Shown piece by piece: positions 9,058 to 18,045 of a stretch of DNA of 64,000 bases; position 1 is the stretch's first letter, and each line of letters starts with the position of its first letter. Location: the NCBI GenBank assembly GCA_026707735.1, contig JAPOWH010000003.1, forward strand, positions 124,001 to 188,000, given 5' to 3'. A program made the position numbers and the translations under genes. Under the pieces are notes generated by a model. The model made no database searches. It saw only the letters and a program-made list of their open reading frames with translations, and was not told where the DNA came from. The DNA is from Gammaproteobacteria bacterium (GTDB taxonomy: Bacteria; Pseudomonadota; Gammaproteobacteria; Pseudomonadales; Azotimanducaceae).

Positions 9058-10482
9058 ATGATGCAATCGCTTACCTCCGACAACGACCTGTGGCAACTCC
9101 AATTCAAGGAAGAGCGAATGATCGCCATCAGGGATCTCGAACCTCTTGCATATAAACCGGATGGATTCGAGTCCACAACAGACGAGACACTTTATTTTTC
9201 GATAGGGAGCATCGGACTCCAAGATCCACTTGTTGTGGCAATACCGCCAAACAGTTCCAAATACACGTTGATCGCCGGCGGAAATTCTCGGCTACAAGCG
9301 CTACAACGGCTTTGGGTCGAAACTGAGGATAAACGCTTCTCTCGAGCTTCCTGTCTGGTCGCCGCATGGCCTGGAGAGTTTCGAGCGTGCCTTGCACACA
9401 TCATCACAAACGATGTACGAACAATTGGTAGCTTTCTTGATCGTGCACGGAGCCTAACTCACATCGTAGAGACGCATGGGCCTGCGACGAAGGGAAGGAA
9501 TGTTTCACAGCGCGATGCTGTAGCCCTGCTCAATGGCAATGGGTATCCAATCAGCCAAGCATGCTACGGCTACATGGTTTATATGGTGAAAAGATTGGCA
9601 CCACACCTAGCGGGCGAACTGCTTGAACAAATGGGATTAGCCGATGTGCGACAGATCCGAGAGCATGTGAATAGGCTGAAAGACCAAGTCTGCAACCAAG
9701 GCATGTCCTACCAAGAATTCGCGGCCTTGGTTGACCTTGCATTTGCCTCGATCGACCTCTCAGTCTGGCAACTTAGCGATTTCTGTGCACAGATCGACGA
9801 GATCGTATCAAATCAGATTGGCACTTCCGTTGGAAAACAATCGGACTCTGCGCAGATCGAACGGACTGAAGTCGCGAGTGAATTCCCGCAAACCGGAAAT
9901 GTCGCGGAAACAGACTTTCCGAAGGTAGAGCTTGAGTACTCTCCCACTGGTCACCAAGAGGAGCGCGAACGACTGGATACGAAGGAGGGCAACTCCAACG
10001 TGGGGCTTGTGCCAACCTCAGAAATGCCAATTTCCGTAGGTGCTTTCGAACTAACTTCGTCCAAGGTGCGTCATTTAAGGAATAGCTCATACGAGCTAGC
10101 GGTAAAGCTTTGTCAGGGTTTGTCTATCGATGATGCTTGTGTTAGGAAGTCGACAACAGGGTGTGGATTCAAAATGGACGTAGGACCTCTTAAGGAATTT
10201 GAGCCTTTGCAGCGGGAAACGCTTGACTACTTAGAGGCTTTTTCCGCGACAACGGAAACTTCGGACCGAGTAGTAACCGATGTAGAGTTGAGTAGCGATT
10301 CAACCAGTCCAGATGCGGTCCGGAGGAGAGTTCCGACCACTGAGCCTACTTCGGCAAATTATTCCAGTCTAGTAAACGCAGGTCTCTGGGTGGAACTTGA
10401 GGATCACGAGTGGTACACGTTGATGGAGCTGTGGGATGTTGTTCGGCTGTTGCAAGTCAATCAGGTTTCGCGGGTGACTTGA
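9058..10482 (+). CDS. ICE-type ParB family protein (PFGI-1 class)
   Basis: A 474-residue ParB/Spo0J-like protein. The N-terminal ParB nuclease-like domain (residues 20-130) has the segments LYFSIGSIGLQDPLVV, IAGGNSRLQALQRL (the GG-N-x-R box) and HIITNDVRTIGSFLDRA. A KorB-like helix-turn-helix region follows (SQRDAVALLNGNGYPISQ, residues 150-165). The acidic, Ser/Thr-rich tail is typical of the ICE parB genes rather than chromosomal ones. In PFGI-1/SPI-7 elements the protein is encoded in the early module and acts in partition or maintenance. No parA lies upstream; a Rieske gene does, so the left end of the element is lost. It is probably driven from the TATAAT at 9010. Confidence 0.8.
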   Translation: MMQSLTSDNDLWQLQFKEERMIAIRDLEPLAYKPDGFESTTDETLYFSIGSIGLQDPLVVAIPPNSSKYTLIAGGNSRLQALQRLWVETEDKRFSRASCLVAAWPGEFRACLAHIITNDVRTIGSFLDRARSLTHIVETHGPATKGRNVSQRDAVALLNGNGYPISQACYGYMVYMVKRLAPHLAGELLEQMGLADVRQIREHVNRLKDQVCNQGMSYQEFAALVDLAFASIDLSVWQLSDFCAQIDEIVSNQIGTSVGKQSDSAQIERTEVASEFPQTGNVAETDFPKVELEYSPTGHQEERERLDTKEGNSNVGLVPTSEMPISVGAFELTSSKVRHLRNSSYELAVKLCQGLSIDDACVRKSTTGCGFKMDVGPLKEFEPLQRETLDYLEAFSATTETSDRVVTDVELSSDSTSPDAVRRRVPTTEPTSANYSSLVNAGLWVELEDHEWYTLMELWDVVRLLQVNQVSRVT

Positions 10483-10654
10483 TTGGTACTTGCAAACGTG
10501 ATCCTATACCAGTGATTTACAGAGTAATCATGACGAAGAACAAGCATATACGTGGGCTGTTTGTTCAGAAAGCCTCCGTTGGGAAACTCGCTAGTACAAA
10601 TGAGTTCGGAAGTTCTCTACAGCCAAGGTACTTGGTGGCAATTTGTGCCACCGA

Positions 10655-11227
10655 CTACATTTGAGACGCTGCCCCTAAGAAAAATGCATTGATTAGTAGG
10701 AATAACAAGAGTAGAGGTAGCATCACTACTGCATACGGGACCAATGCAAGCCCAATGCAAACGCCGGTTCCTTTAGATGTCCAGCTTCTCAATCCAAATA
10801 TTGAGACTACGAAGGCCCAAAGCCACCATGGAATGCCAAGTGCGATGTTGTGGGCCTCTTCGCGCAGTGGGAATGAATACACAGTAATTTGAGGCAACTC
10901 CACATCCAAAACGTTCAGCAATGCCTCCAAAGCAATTGGCAGTATTAAAGGCACGTGCATCCACGCTGTGAACCCAAACCACTGAGTCCAACTGTGGTCG
11001 GTCTTGCAGAACTTGCCAACAATGAAGAACCCGGTTCCTATCAGAGCAAGACCTATGAGCCGTCCAAGTGGTGCAGTGATCAACTGCGACCAGGTATTCG
11101 ATTGAGTGTAAGCAGCGATCGCGACGGCTCCTAGCCCTGCAATTAGAGGAATGGCAATTTGCATATTGGTGTTCAATTCATCGAACACGCTTCGCGGGGA
11201 GTAGAGGATTCGCCAGAGTTTGTCCAT
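10655..11227 (-). CDS. YIP1-like membrane protein, copy 1 of 3
   Basis: A 190-residue integral membrane protein with about five hydrophobic segments. It opens with MDKLWRILYSPRSVFDELN, the signature of the bacterial YIP1-like proteins seen in all three copies of this window. The middle has GTGFFIVGKFCKTDHSWTQW and the end SWTSKGTGVCIGLALVP. Function is unknown; related proteins are multi-pass membrane proteins of unclear role. I start at the ATG of MDKLW, although the frame is open 23 codons further and that upstream DNA is also similar to copy 2, so translation may begin earlier. It lies convergent to the ParB gene in what should be ICE backbone. Confidence 0.75.
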   Translation of the reverse strand: MDKLWRILYSPRSVFDELNTNMQIAIPLIAGLGAVAIAAYTQSNTWSQLITAPLGRLIGLALIGTGFFIVGKFCKTDHSWTQWFGFTAWMHVPLILPIALEALLNVLDVELPQITVYSFPLREEAHNIALGIPWWLWAFVVSIFGLRSWTSKGTGVCIGLALVPYAVVMLPLLLLFLLINAFFLGAASQM

Positions 11228-11614
11228 AATGGGAAGAAAATCGCTATTCAAGCTTTGTGTTCGCCCTAGCATACACAAGAATAAATGCCGGCACACGCTT
11301 TTGTACTGCCGGGGCTCTTGGGTGCGAAACAGTGCCGCGAAGCCATTTGTCGCTAAGTGTGTTGCAAGAAATTCGTTGTGTTATTCGGATCCAATTCAAT
11401 GCTTGGAATGGAGGCGTCATTCTGCCGCATGATTGAGACATTCCAATGCGGTGCTCATCAATCCAGAGAGATTATTGAAAGCCCTACTTGAGTTTGCGAG
11501 GGAAGCTAGGATTCCCTGATTGGAAGCGTTGTTTCAAATTCAATTGACGAATCTGGAAAATGAGATGAAAAAAGTTCCTCGTAATCCGGATTGCACTGGT
11601 ACAGAGATTTCCAA

Positions 11615-12760
11615 ATGCGATTGAGACGATTGTCTGCAATCGGTTGGATTTCAGCCGTAACAGTATTTCTGATTTTCCTGTTCTTTTCGATGGCGTTTTG
11701 GACATTTTTCAATGGGCCAGCAATACATGAAACGGACGATGACATTAAAGTGGTCACCAAAGAGGCGATGAAGGAGCAAGTTCGCACTGGTCATTCGTTT
11801 AGTTCCGTTCCGTCACCCCTGCCTAACAAACAAGCGAAACTGACAGGGAAAACTGTAGATGACCCTCACTCGGCGTGTGAAGAAGTTGAATGGTGGAAGA
11901 TTGAGTACAGTGAAGAGATTCCCCAAAAGTGTCTTGACGCCCTTGATCGCAATTATCTCGACAGGGATTCGGGATTTTTCGCGTTTGGTGGCATGAGCTT
12001 TGGAAAATCCATCAGCTTTCACCGAATTTTCGCTGATCCCGTGGGCGATAGGGAACGGGTCCTACAGGCACTTCAACGTGCAGACTGTTGGACCACCAAT
12101 GATTATTGGAGTGAAGAAGGACGAAGGCAACGCTGTCATTCCGACTCATTTGTTAGCTACGGAATCTCACTCTTTCTCTGCAGAAAGATTGAAACGAGGA
12201 AATGGGAGAACTCGTTGCAGTTTCATTGGGTTAAGGCGAAGTGCCGCGACAAGAATCAACTGCTTGATGAGGAATCATATTTCGAAAGACTTGCCAATTC
12301 TCGATTGGGAAGTCTAGTGGAAGAATACTATGAGAGAACGAATGTCCGGCCTTCAGTCAACGCTCTTCTACTTCTCGCTATTGAGTTACAGGATGAGACA
12401 GCTATCGGTCTTTCCTTTGATGATGGCAATCTTGCGCGAAAGTACGCATGGAAAGCTCCTTTGGAAATCATGTCGATGATTCCGGATTGGGAGGAATTGG
12501 GACTTAATGAACACCTGGATCTACCCATAGTCGACCATAGGGAAGCAATAGAAATAGCACTTAACGTCGCGGAGGGTTTGGAAGAACTGGGAGTGGAACC
12601 CAATTGGTACAACTTAGTGGAGACATCTCGACTTTGGGTTACAACCGACACGGACACGATGCAGGACGCGATCACAGAACTCCGCGGCACTCTTGACCCA
12701 ATAAACGACAAATCGAAACTTCGTGCGATTGGCCAGATGGAGAGCATCAGCATACACTAA
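11615..12760 (+). CDS. Membrane-anchored protein of unknown function, paralogue of the protein at 33614
   Basis: A 381-residue protein with an N-terminal membrane segment (WISAVTVFLIFLFFSMAFW) and a long acidic periplasmic part. I do not recognise a family. It shares with the gene at 33614-34852 an ordered set of short blocks: a CLDAL (CLAAL) box, an F-x-x-x-GMS segment, a DRE-x-V-x-x-AL-x-R-x-x-C box, a second cysteine pair and LC in the middle. Four or more cysteines are conserved between the two, which suggests disulfides in the periplasm. The ATG at 11615 is preferred because it leaves a short basic N-terminus before the membrane helix; an upstream TTG is possible. It lies between YIP1-like copies 1 and 2, as probable ICE cargo. 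Confidence 0.65.
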   Translation: MRLRRLSAIGWISAVTVFLIFLFFSMAFWTFFNGPAIHETDDDIKVVTKEAMKEQVRTGHSFSSVPSPLPNKQAKLTGKTVDDPHSACEEVEWWKIEYSEEIPQKCLDALDRNYLDRDSGFFAFGGMSFGKSISFHRIFADPVGDRERVLQALQRADCWTTNDYWSEEGRRQRCHSDSFVSYGISLFLCRKIETRKWENSLQFHWVKAKCRDKNQLLDEESYFERLANSRLGSLVEEYYERTNVRPSVNALLLLAIELQDETAIGLSFDDGNLARKYAWKAPLEIMSMIPDWEELGLNEHLDLPIVDHREAIEIALNVAEGLEELGVEPNWYNLVETSRLWVTTDTDTMQDAITELRGTLDPINDKSKLRAIGQMESISIH

Positions 12761-13014
12761 CTGCTCACTGTCGCAATAGTTGTTCTGCAATGGCACTGCC
12801 TACCAGTTGACGATTCGCATCTCATGCAATCCATCGCTGTGTTACGTTAAGGAAGAGCAAGAGAAGTGACTCCCAATTTACTGGCTAATCATGATCGAGG
12901 GCAGGTACCTAGGTGTGCTCGACTTGGAGTAGTATCCTAGGAAGCAGCGCTTGTACTGCAGCGTGCGGTAATTCACGGCAGCCAAGATTCATAGTGTCAA
13001 TGTATGCCTGCTGG

Positions 13015-13581
13015 CTACATTTGAGACGCTGCCCCAAACAAAAACGCATTGATCATCAGGAATAGCAAGACTAGAGGAAGAACCAGCAATGCGTGTGGCA
13101 CCAACGCAAGCCCAATGCATCCGCCAGTCCCTTTAGGCGTCCAGCTTCTTAATCCTTGGAACGAGATTATGTAGGACCATACCCACCAAATTGTGGACGT
13201 TTCGAGGCCGAACTTCCACTCGCCAATTGTGAACAGGGGAATTGCCATTGCTTCGACGTTTAGTAAGGTCAAGCACACGTTCAGCACCGTTATTAGTACT
13301 AGCGGCACTTGCATCCAAGCTGCAAACCCAAACCATTGTGACCAACTCTGTTCGGTTTTGCAGACCTTGCCAACGATGAAAAATCCGGTGCCTATGACGA
13401 CCATATAGATGAGCCATCCAAGCGGTGAAGTAATTGCTGAAAAAGCATTGTCATGAAGAATGAACGAGCAAAGTGCAACAGTTGCTAGCACCGCCACCAA
13501 AGGGAAAGCAATTTGAAGATTGCTGCTCAATTCATCGAATACGCTTCGCGGGGAGTACAAGATTCGCCAGAGTTTGTTCAC
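13015..13581 (-). CDS. YIP1-like membrane protein, copy 2 of 3
   Basis: A 188-residue multi-pass membrane protein, the nearest relative of copy 1. The N-terminal signature is NKLWRILYSPRSVFDELSSN, and the tail (LRSWTPKGTGGCIGLALVPHA, then INAFLFGAASQM) is almost the same as in copy 1. The DNA at both ends of the two genes is also close to identical, pointing to a recent local duplication. The start is taken as a GTG that aligns with the ATG of copies 1 and 3. No function can be assigned. The gene is transcribed alone, opposite to the flanking cargo gene. Confidence 0.72.
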   Translation of the reverse strand: MNKLWRILYSPRSVFDELSSNLQIAFPLVAVLATVALCSFILHDNAFSAITSPLGWLIYMVVIGTGFFIVGKVCKTEQSWSQWFGFAAWMQVPLVLITVLNVCLTLLNVEAMAIPLFTIGEWKFGLETSTIWWVWSYIISFQGLRSWTPKGTGGCIGLALVPHALLVLPLVLLFLMINAFLFGAASQM

Positions 13582-13846
13582 AGTTGGGAGACTATTGCCG
13601 TTTAAGACTAACGTAGGTCCTATCATACACACGAATTGCTACCTGCCGACACTATCTGCCGAAGGTGATTTTGGGTGCTGCATCTACAGCTTCGGTGCAC
13701 TTGGTCTAAGAGAACTCTCTCGTCGCACCATTCGCAGCAACAACTCAACTTTACCGGCTTAAACTCAATTGCGACGGTACTGTCTCAATGCAATATGTGT
13801 GAGAACGACCAAGACTTCGTACACTGGTTCTTAGGAGGGAATTGAA

Positions 13847-14075
13847 ATGTCAATCTGGGAATCCTGCCCAGCGGAGGAACTAACACTAGGCAAAGTCAGT
13901 GGAGGATGCGTGTTTACGGGAACACGGATTCCTCTATCGGCGTTTAAGCGAAAACCTCGTAGCCGGAGCTACGGTTGATGAATTCGCCAAGTGGTTTCCC
14001 GGAGTAGAGTCGCAGCAAGTCCGAGCGGTAATTGAGCACCAAGCCCAAGAGCTTAGAAATGCACTAGTGCATTGA
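13847..14075 (+). pseudogene. DUF433 antitoxin gene with a frameshift
   Basis: An ATG preceded by GGAGGGA begins MSIWESCPAEELTLGKVSGG followed by CVFTGTRIPLSA, the standard DUF433 N-terminus. One extra base near 13948-13952 (GCGTTTAAG where GCG-TTA-AGC is expected) throws the frame off. The other frame continues LSENLVAGATVDEFAKWFPG, then VESQQVRAVIEHQAQELRN, and stops at 14073-14075. Together they make a full-length DUF433 protein of about 75 residues. DUF433 proteins are antitoxins paired with DUF5615 PIN-like toxins, and the remnant of that toxin follows directly. Confidence 0.75.
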
Positions 14076-14341
14076 AGACATTATTTGATCAATATACGCC
14101 CGCGCCATTGTGAAATTCTCTGTCGGAGCATAGAGTTGATACTTTATCGGAAAAAGGCTGATCCAATAAGAGTAACGGAGAACTGCTCGACTTGGCGGAA
14201 CTAACGAGGTACAACCTACTCATTACTGCGGCTCAGAGCTTGCGCAATCAACAGAGTTTAGTAGCCAGAAAGATCGCCGTCGTTGTTCTACTTTCGACCA
14301 ATTGGTGTCACATTAGTCGCCGTACAGAACAAATAAGCTAG
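14072..14341 (+). pseudogene. DUF5615 PIN-like toxin gene, inactivated
   Basis: It starts by overlapping the antitoxin stop codon. One frame reads LKTLFDQYTPAPL, a TGA stop, then NSLSEHRVDTLSEKG and a second stop. After a damaged stretch around 14155-14179 another frame reads ELLDLAELTRYNLLITAAQS, then LRNQQSLVARKIAVVVLLST and NW. This is the DUF5615 order: an acidic N-terminus on the first strand, an ELL helix, the second strand with LLIT, QQ, and a final IAVVVL-x(n)-NW strand. The gene cannot yield an intact PIN-like nuclease. It is the toxin partner of the DUF433 remnant, so the whole module is dead. Confidence 0.7.
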
Positions 14342-14457
14342 GCAATTGCTGTAGCTGGATCTGGCCAAGCCGCCGATGCGTCGATCGCTATAGAGTGAAG
14401 GCGCAAACAGCCCAAACGGTTTTGAACGTGTCTGCTAGTGCAAGGATTTGTGGTTAC

Positions 14458-15180
14458 TCAAGAATACATCATCAAGGCGGCAAAAACAAAGAGAACAAGC
14501 AACACAGAAACCGCAATCAGCAAATTCGCTAGCAAAACCAAGCCTATGCAAGTCCCGATCCGTTTAGAGGTCCAGCTCCTCATTCCTTGGATTTGGAGAA
14601 CAAAGGACCACAATGCAAATATGGCTGTAGTTGTTGAGAAAAAGCTCCAACCCTGATTAGAAAACTCAAAGAGTAGAGGTCTATTTTGACCCATTGCAGC
14701 GAATACCACGTCCAATGAAACCGAAAAAACGTGTGGAACATGGGACCACAACCAGAAACCAAACCACTGGTTCCATGCGAGGTCGGATCTTTTCAGCCTC
14801 CCTATGAGGAAAAAACACGTTCCCGCCCACACGGCGAATGCCAGATAGCCTAATGGCCAGGTTATTGGTGCCCATGGATTTGCCGAGATTCGAGTCCCAG
14901 CAGGAACGTCTTGAGGACCATAAGTTTCCTCACGCAATTCCTGTCTTCGTTTTTCTGCATACTCTCGATCCGCCTCATGTTCAAGCAAGATCATTTGCTT
15001 GCGGTAGTTTTCGATTTCCCCTGCAGTTGGATTAGGATGAGGGGCCAGGAAAGCGATGGCTAGCGCGGAAATTGCTACTGCACCAAGGATCGTTACGAGT
15101 GGGAGCTTATCTTGGACATCTTTAGAGAGCTCGTCGTACACCCTTCGGGGCGAGTACAAGATACGCCAGAGTTTGTCCAT
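14458..15180 (-). CDS. YIP1-like membrane protein, copy 3 of 3
   Basis: A 240-residue multi-pass membrane protein, the most diverged of the three. It keeps MDKLWRILYSPRRVYDELSK at the N-terminus and SWTSKRIGTCIGLVLLANLL near the end. It differs by an insert after the first membrane helix: about 50 residues rich in Glu, Arg and Gln (residues 55-100), probably a soluble loop or short coiled coil. GTCFFLIGRLKRSDLAWNQW corresponds to the middle block of copies 1 and 2. Function is unknown. I use the ATG that aligns with the other copies. The gene lies just before the ICE gene at 15453, on the opposite strand. Confidence 0.72.
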   Translation of the reverse strand: MDKLWRILYSPRRVYDELSKDVQDKLPLVTILGAVAISALAIAFLAPHPNPTAGEIENYRKQMILLEHEADREYAEKRRQELREETYGPQDVPAGTRISANPWAPITWPLGYLAFAVWAGTCFFLIGRLKRSDLAWNQWFGFWLWSHVPHVFSVSLDVVFAAMGQNRPLLFEFSNQGWSFFSTTTAIFALWSFVLQIQGMRSWTSKRIGTCIGLVLLANLLIAVSVLLVLFVFAALMMYS

Positions 15181-15391
15181 CGGTGTGGTCCAGGTTTGGT
15201 TGCCGTGGCGAAGCTCCATTGTATTCAGTCGCTTAGAGCCGTGTAGCGTCGTCGGCATACCGACGGATGCTGGTCGCATTGGTACATTTCTCTCTCGTAA
15301 TGCCAATATGTAGCGTATGTAAGTGCAATCACAAAACCATTCTTGGTTGCGGGAGGAGAAATCACGACTTCTGTTGATTTAGTTTACTAAA

Positions 15392-15411
15392 TACTGTATA
15401 AATATACACTG
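15392..15411 (+). promoter_or_regulatory. LexA-box-like element with a 12-bp direct repeat
   Basis: Seventeen of 20 bases match the E. coli LexA consensus; the right half reads CAC instead of CAG. A second copy of the left half follows, so that ACTGTATAAATA occurs twice (15393-15404 and 15408-15419) with a 15-base period. It lies about 45 bases before the TIGR03761-like ICE gene. Confidence 0.5.
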
Positions 15412-15452
15412 TATAAATAGCCACCTTTTTAGTACAGCAACAAGACAGAAGT

Positions 15453-16220
15453 TTGGTTTCACTACAGCTACGCGATTCGATGCATGCCAATCGGCAAGCA
15501 GAATCGATTGAGGTACATCATCATCAGCCATTAAGAAGTGATGTTTGGTTAACTCTTCAGACCCGCTATGCGCAATTGCTAGTACGAGGTCGCGATACAA
15601 AAGGTAAGCCACCCATTGTTGGATTGATCGCTTTTGCTGATCGTCTAAGAGTAATTTGGCACGCAGCAGGAGCAAATGATCCCTTTGCGGACTGGTGGTT
15701 GATAAAGACCCACGACGCAATTGCTGCTGTCGATTCCCGCATAAAGCACGAACGAGACGCACTTCGACAATTGGCCGATCAAAACGGGGCGTTTGTTGCT
15801 GTTCCTGCCCAAATGCGTGAACCATTTCGCATCAAATTGCAGTTCGCGTCGCCCTACGCATACAAGGCAGCACAAATGCTTGCGCAATTCGACGCTTTTG
15901 CTTGCGAATCACTTACGGCACGCCATATAGGAAGCGTGACGCGAAAACGTTGCGTTGCCAATATCCACAGTGTGGCATCAAGAATTCGAGGTGTGTTCAA
16001 CATTCCGATGAGATTTCGACACCTTGGAATTGACCGTGACGATCCTACGTCTTGGCAAGCTAAGGGAGAAACAGCTCAACAGTTTATGGGGCAAATTCCA
16101 ATCGATGTATTGAAGGGGAGTCGCAGGGCGGCATTTGCACCTCCCATCGTGTTAGGAGAAGAGGAGTCTGTGCCTCCTGTTTTCGAGATTGAGAACGGAA
16201 TGGAAGGCTTTGACCTTTGA
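15453..16220 (+). CDS. ICE protein of the TIGR03761 / PFL_4669 family
   Basis: A 255-residue protein. It has the segments LQTRYAQLLVRGRDTKGKPP and GLIAFADRLRVIWHAAGAND followed by PFADWWLIKTHDAI, characteristic of the PFGI-1-class ICE protein that normally lies between DUF2857 and DUF3577 genes. The C-terminus mentions R-R-A-A-F-A-P-P-I and ends in an acidic tail. Its biochemical role is not known, although conserved synteny puts it in the early replication/maintenance module. The start may be the TTG at 15453 or the ATG at 15480; neither has a strong ribosome-binding site. The gene is intact in length. Confidence 0.75.
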   Translation: MVSLQLRDSMHANRQAESIEVHHHQPLRSDVWLTLQTRYAQLLVRGRDTKGKPPIVGLIAFADRLRVIWHAAGANDPFADWWLIKTHDAIAAVDSRIKHERDALRQLADQNGAFVAVPAQMREPFRIKLQFASPYAYKAAQMLAQFDAFACESLTARHIGSVTRKRCVANIHSVASRIRGVFNIPMRFRHLGIDRDDPTSWQAKGETAQQFMGQIPIDVLKGSRRAAFAPPIVLGEEESVPPVFEIENGMEGFDL

Positions 16221-16427
16221 ATTGCCCAATCGAAAAAATGCGTGACCACTGCGTTTCAGTGGTAGAGGCGTCGTCGGGTCGTGAAATCGATGCACAGGTG
16301 GAAGTTCCAAGGGACTCCCATTCGACCCTACAAGAACGTGCAGACTTGCCGCAATTGAGTATGCACTACCTTCAACCCTTCGACAGGAAGTCGAAGATTC
16401 TCTACTCACTATCCAGGAGGAAGTGTG

Positions 16428-16829
16428 ATGGCCACCATTGGGAATGCGAGAAACTTCGCATTGCTTACAACCGGAGTCGGTTACATCAGCCGGATTCGAG
16501 AGATCGAACCCGCCGCTGGGCTACCGTTTCTGGCAGTGACTCTATCCGCCCTCCGGGGCTTAGACGAGAGCGTTCGCTACACGTACGTCGACTGTCGCGT
16601 TACAGGTCGATCAACCAATGCCTACATCCGTCAACTTGCGCCACACGTGGAGCAGGGCGACAAAGTGCTGGTTCGGTTTCGACTGAACGATCTCTATGCC
16701 GAGACGTTTACCTACAGGCATGGCTCGAAAGAGGGCCAAACTGGGGTGAATCTCAAGGCGAGACTAGTTGGAATCGACTGGGCTCGCGTAAACGGCGTAG
16801 CAGTGACAGAAATCGAGGACGCAGCCTAA
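16428..16829 (+). CDS. DUF3577 / STY4534-family ICE replication protein
   Basis: A 133-residue protein with FALLTTGVGYISRIREIEPA, GLPFLAVTLSALRGLDESVR, DCRVTGRSTNAYIRQLAPHV and LVRFRLNDLYAETFTYRHG. This matches the STY4534 family, an OB-fold-like single-strand-binding-type protein of SPI-7/PFGI-1 elements. An excellent AGGAGG at 16416-16421 sets the start at ATG 16428, although a GTG one codon earlier is in frame. It keeps its native ICE order after the TIGR03761-like gene. Its proposed role is single-stranded DNA binding or replication of the excised element, known from family annotation only. Confidence 0.8.
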   Translation: MATIGNARNFALLTTGVGYISRIREIEPAAGLPFLAVTLSALRGLDESVRYTYVDCRVTGRSTNAYIRQLAPHVEQGDKVLVRFRLNDLYAETFTYRHGSKEGQTGVNLKARLVGIDWARVNGVAVTEIEDAA

Positions 16830-16892
16830 CTTGTTGCTTGCAACAGCTTAGATTGAAGTACCGATACTTCGCTTTCAATTTCTCAACCCGGC

Positions 16893-16911
16893 CGGGAAGT
16901 ACCACTTCCCG
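16893..16911 (+). other. Hairpin in the leader of the DUF6573 gene
   Basis: CGGGAAGT and ACTTCCCG form a perfect eight-base stem around an ACC loop. It lies in GC-rich leader DNA about 45 bases before the DUF6573 start codon and is not followed by a T tract, so it is not an intrinsic terminator. It may act on translation or mRNA stability. Confidence 0.4.
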
Positions 16912-16955
16912 TCGGGGCAGAGGTCTGCCTGGCCTTTTCTGACATGGAGAAAGTC

Positions 16956-17378
16956 ATGACAGACTTCTTTAACGACAACCCTGAGCAACAGGCTGTCGAT
17001 CCCGGGTATACCGGTTCGCGTGCTGTTGCCATTGCCGATGGCGAATTGTTCGACATTGGCGACATGTCCCGACAGGTCGGTTTCCGGTGGCCGGTCGCTT
17101 TGACCAAAGCCGCTTGGAACGACTCAGTTGCGTGGACTGACGACGACAGCGAACGTCAGGTCCCGCAAACCGAATATTCGCGACTTTACGCTATTGTCAG
17201 CAAGTGCGCTGACTTCGTGCGTATGCGCAATCCCTCTAACGATCGAATGCGATTTCGCGTAGATCGGGTGCCGAGGGACGGCAAGTCGCAAAAGACTCAT
17301 TCCGTACTTTTGCAAGTGCTTGCACATGCAGGAGACAATGGTGAGCCAGTTCTGACTATTCGGCTGCCGGTGCAGTAG
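16956..17378 (+). CDS. DUF6573-family ICE protein
   Basis: A 140-residue soluble protein with the DUF6573 pattern: a short acidic N-terminus, AIADGELFDIGDMSRQVGFR, WPVALTKAAWNDSVAW, SRLYAIVSKCADFVRM, a basic strand pair RMRFRVDRVPRDGK, and LHAQ-like strand endings. The family is common in plasmids and ICEs, close to single-strand-binding and antirestriction genes, and has no proven activity. ATG 16956 is preferred because GGAGAAAG precedes it; an in-frame ATG lies four codons upstream. It follows DUF3577 with 114 bases between. Confidence 0.7.
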   Translation: MTDFFNDNPEQQAVDPGYTGSRAVAIADGELFDIGDMSRQVGFRWPVALTKAAWNDSVAWTDDDSERQVPQTEYSRLYAIVSKCADFVRMRNPSNDRMRFRVDRVPRDGKSQKTHSVLLQVLAHAGDNGEPVLTIRLPVQ

Positions 17379-17403
17379 GGCTCTTGCCCGCAGGGATAGA
17401 ATC

Positions 17404-17437
17404 CGTTAGTCTGGGTACGCAAGTATCCGGACTAACG
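17404..17437 (+). other. Fifteen-base-pair hairpin with a GCAA tetraloop
   Basis: The arms 17404-17418 and 17423-17437 pair over 15 positions with only two G-T wobbles. The loop is GCAA, a GNRA tetraloop closed by C-G. It starts 26 bases after the DUF6573 stop codon. No run of T follows, so it is either an atypical terminator, an RNA 3'-end stabiliser or part of a structured RNA. Confidence 0.55.
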
Positions 17438-18045
17438 CGGTTCTACTTTATGTGCAATCAGAACCGTCTCACGCTAACTCACTGCCAAATCAAGGGTGCA
17501 ACGAACTGCGATACACTCTCAGTAACTCTTAGTAACGCTGTTTTCCAGCAGGTTTCTGTATGTCCCCAAATCAACTGACTACTGTTAAATGCACAAATTT
17601 TGACAGATGTAAGCTTGCATAAAACAAACTATTCACGCAATAGGTAATTCACTTAATCTCTACATCTCACGTGTTGATTTTTGATTGCCTGCAGCACGTG
17701 CCTGAGAACAATGCGACCAACTACAGTGTTTCCGTGCCGTGCGGATACCGCGGCGTGAACGATTCGGATTCTTGAATTCGTAGTCGCCCAGGGCGATGGA
17801 TCCATTGCTTCTTCAAGACTTGCTTGACGAGTTTCCCTGCCTAAGGTGGGGTCGAACCAAAAGCTAACTAGCTTGCTGGATACATGTGACGAGTCAACCA
17901 CTGTCGAAACATGCTTTCAGGCAGAGAGTTCCACGAGATTAAAGCCTCGGGACGAGTTTGCGTAAGCGCTGCTGGGTAAAACACCCAGACTGGTCAAAGA
18001 CACTAACCTTAATTTGCTGTTCGAACTCTCAAGTTCAGTGATGAG
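17438..18045. other. Gene-free stretch inside the ICE remnant
   Basis: No protein-like frame is seen. In complete PFGI-1 elements, genes such as topoisomerase III and others stand between the replication genes and PilL, so this stretch probably marks their deletion. It contains a small hairpin CTGGGT-AAAAC-ACCCAG at 17972-17988. Confidence 0.5.

Noticed and set aside
16217-16942. Long frame overlapping the DUF3577 gene in another phase
   Set aside because: It is a shadow of the real gene, extended by open sequence on both sides; its translation is Arg/Ser-rich without domain features.
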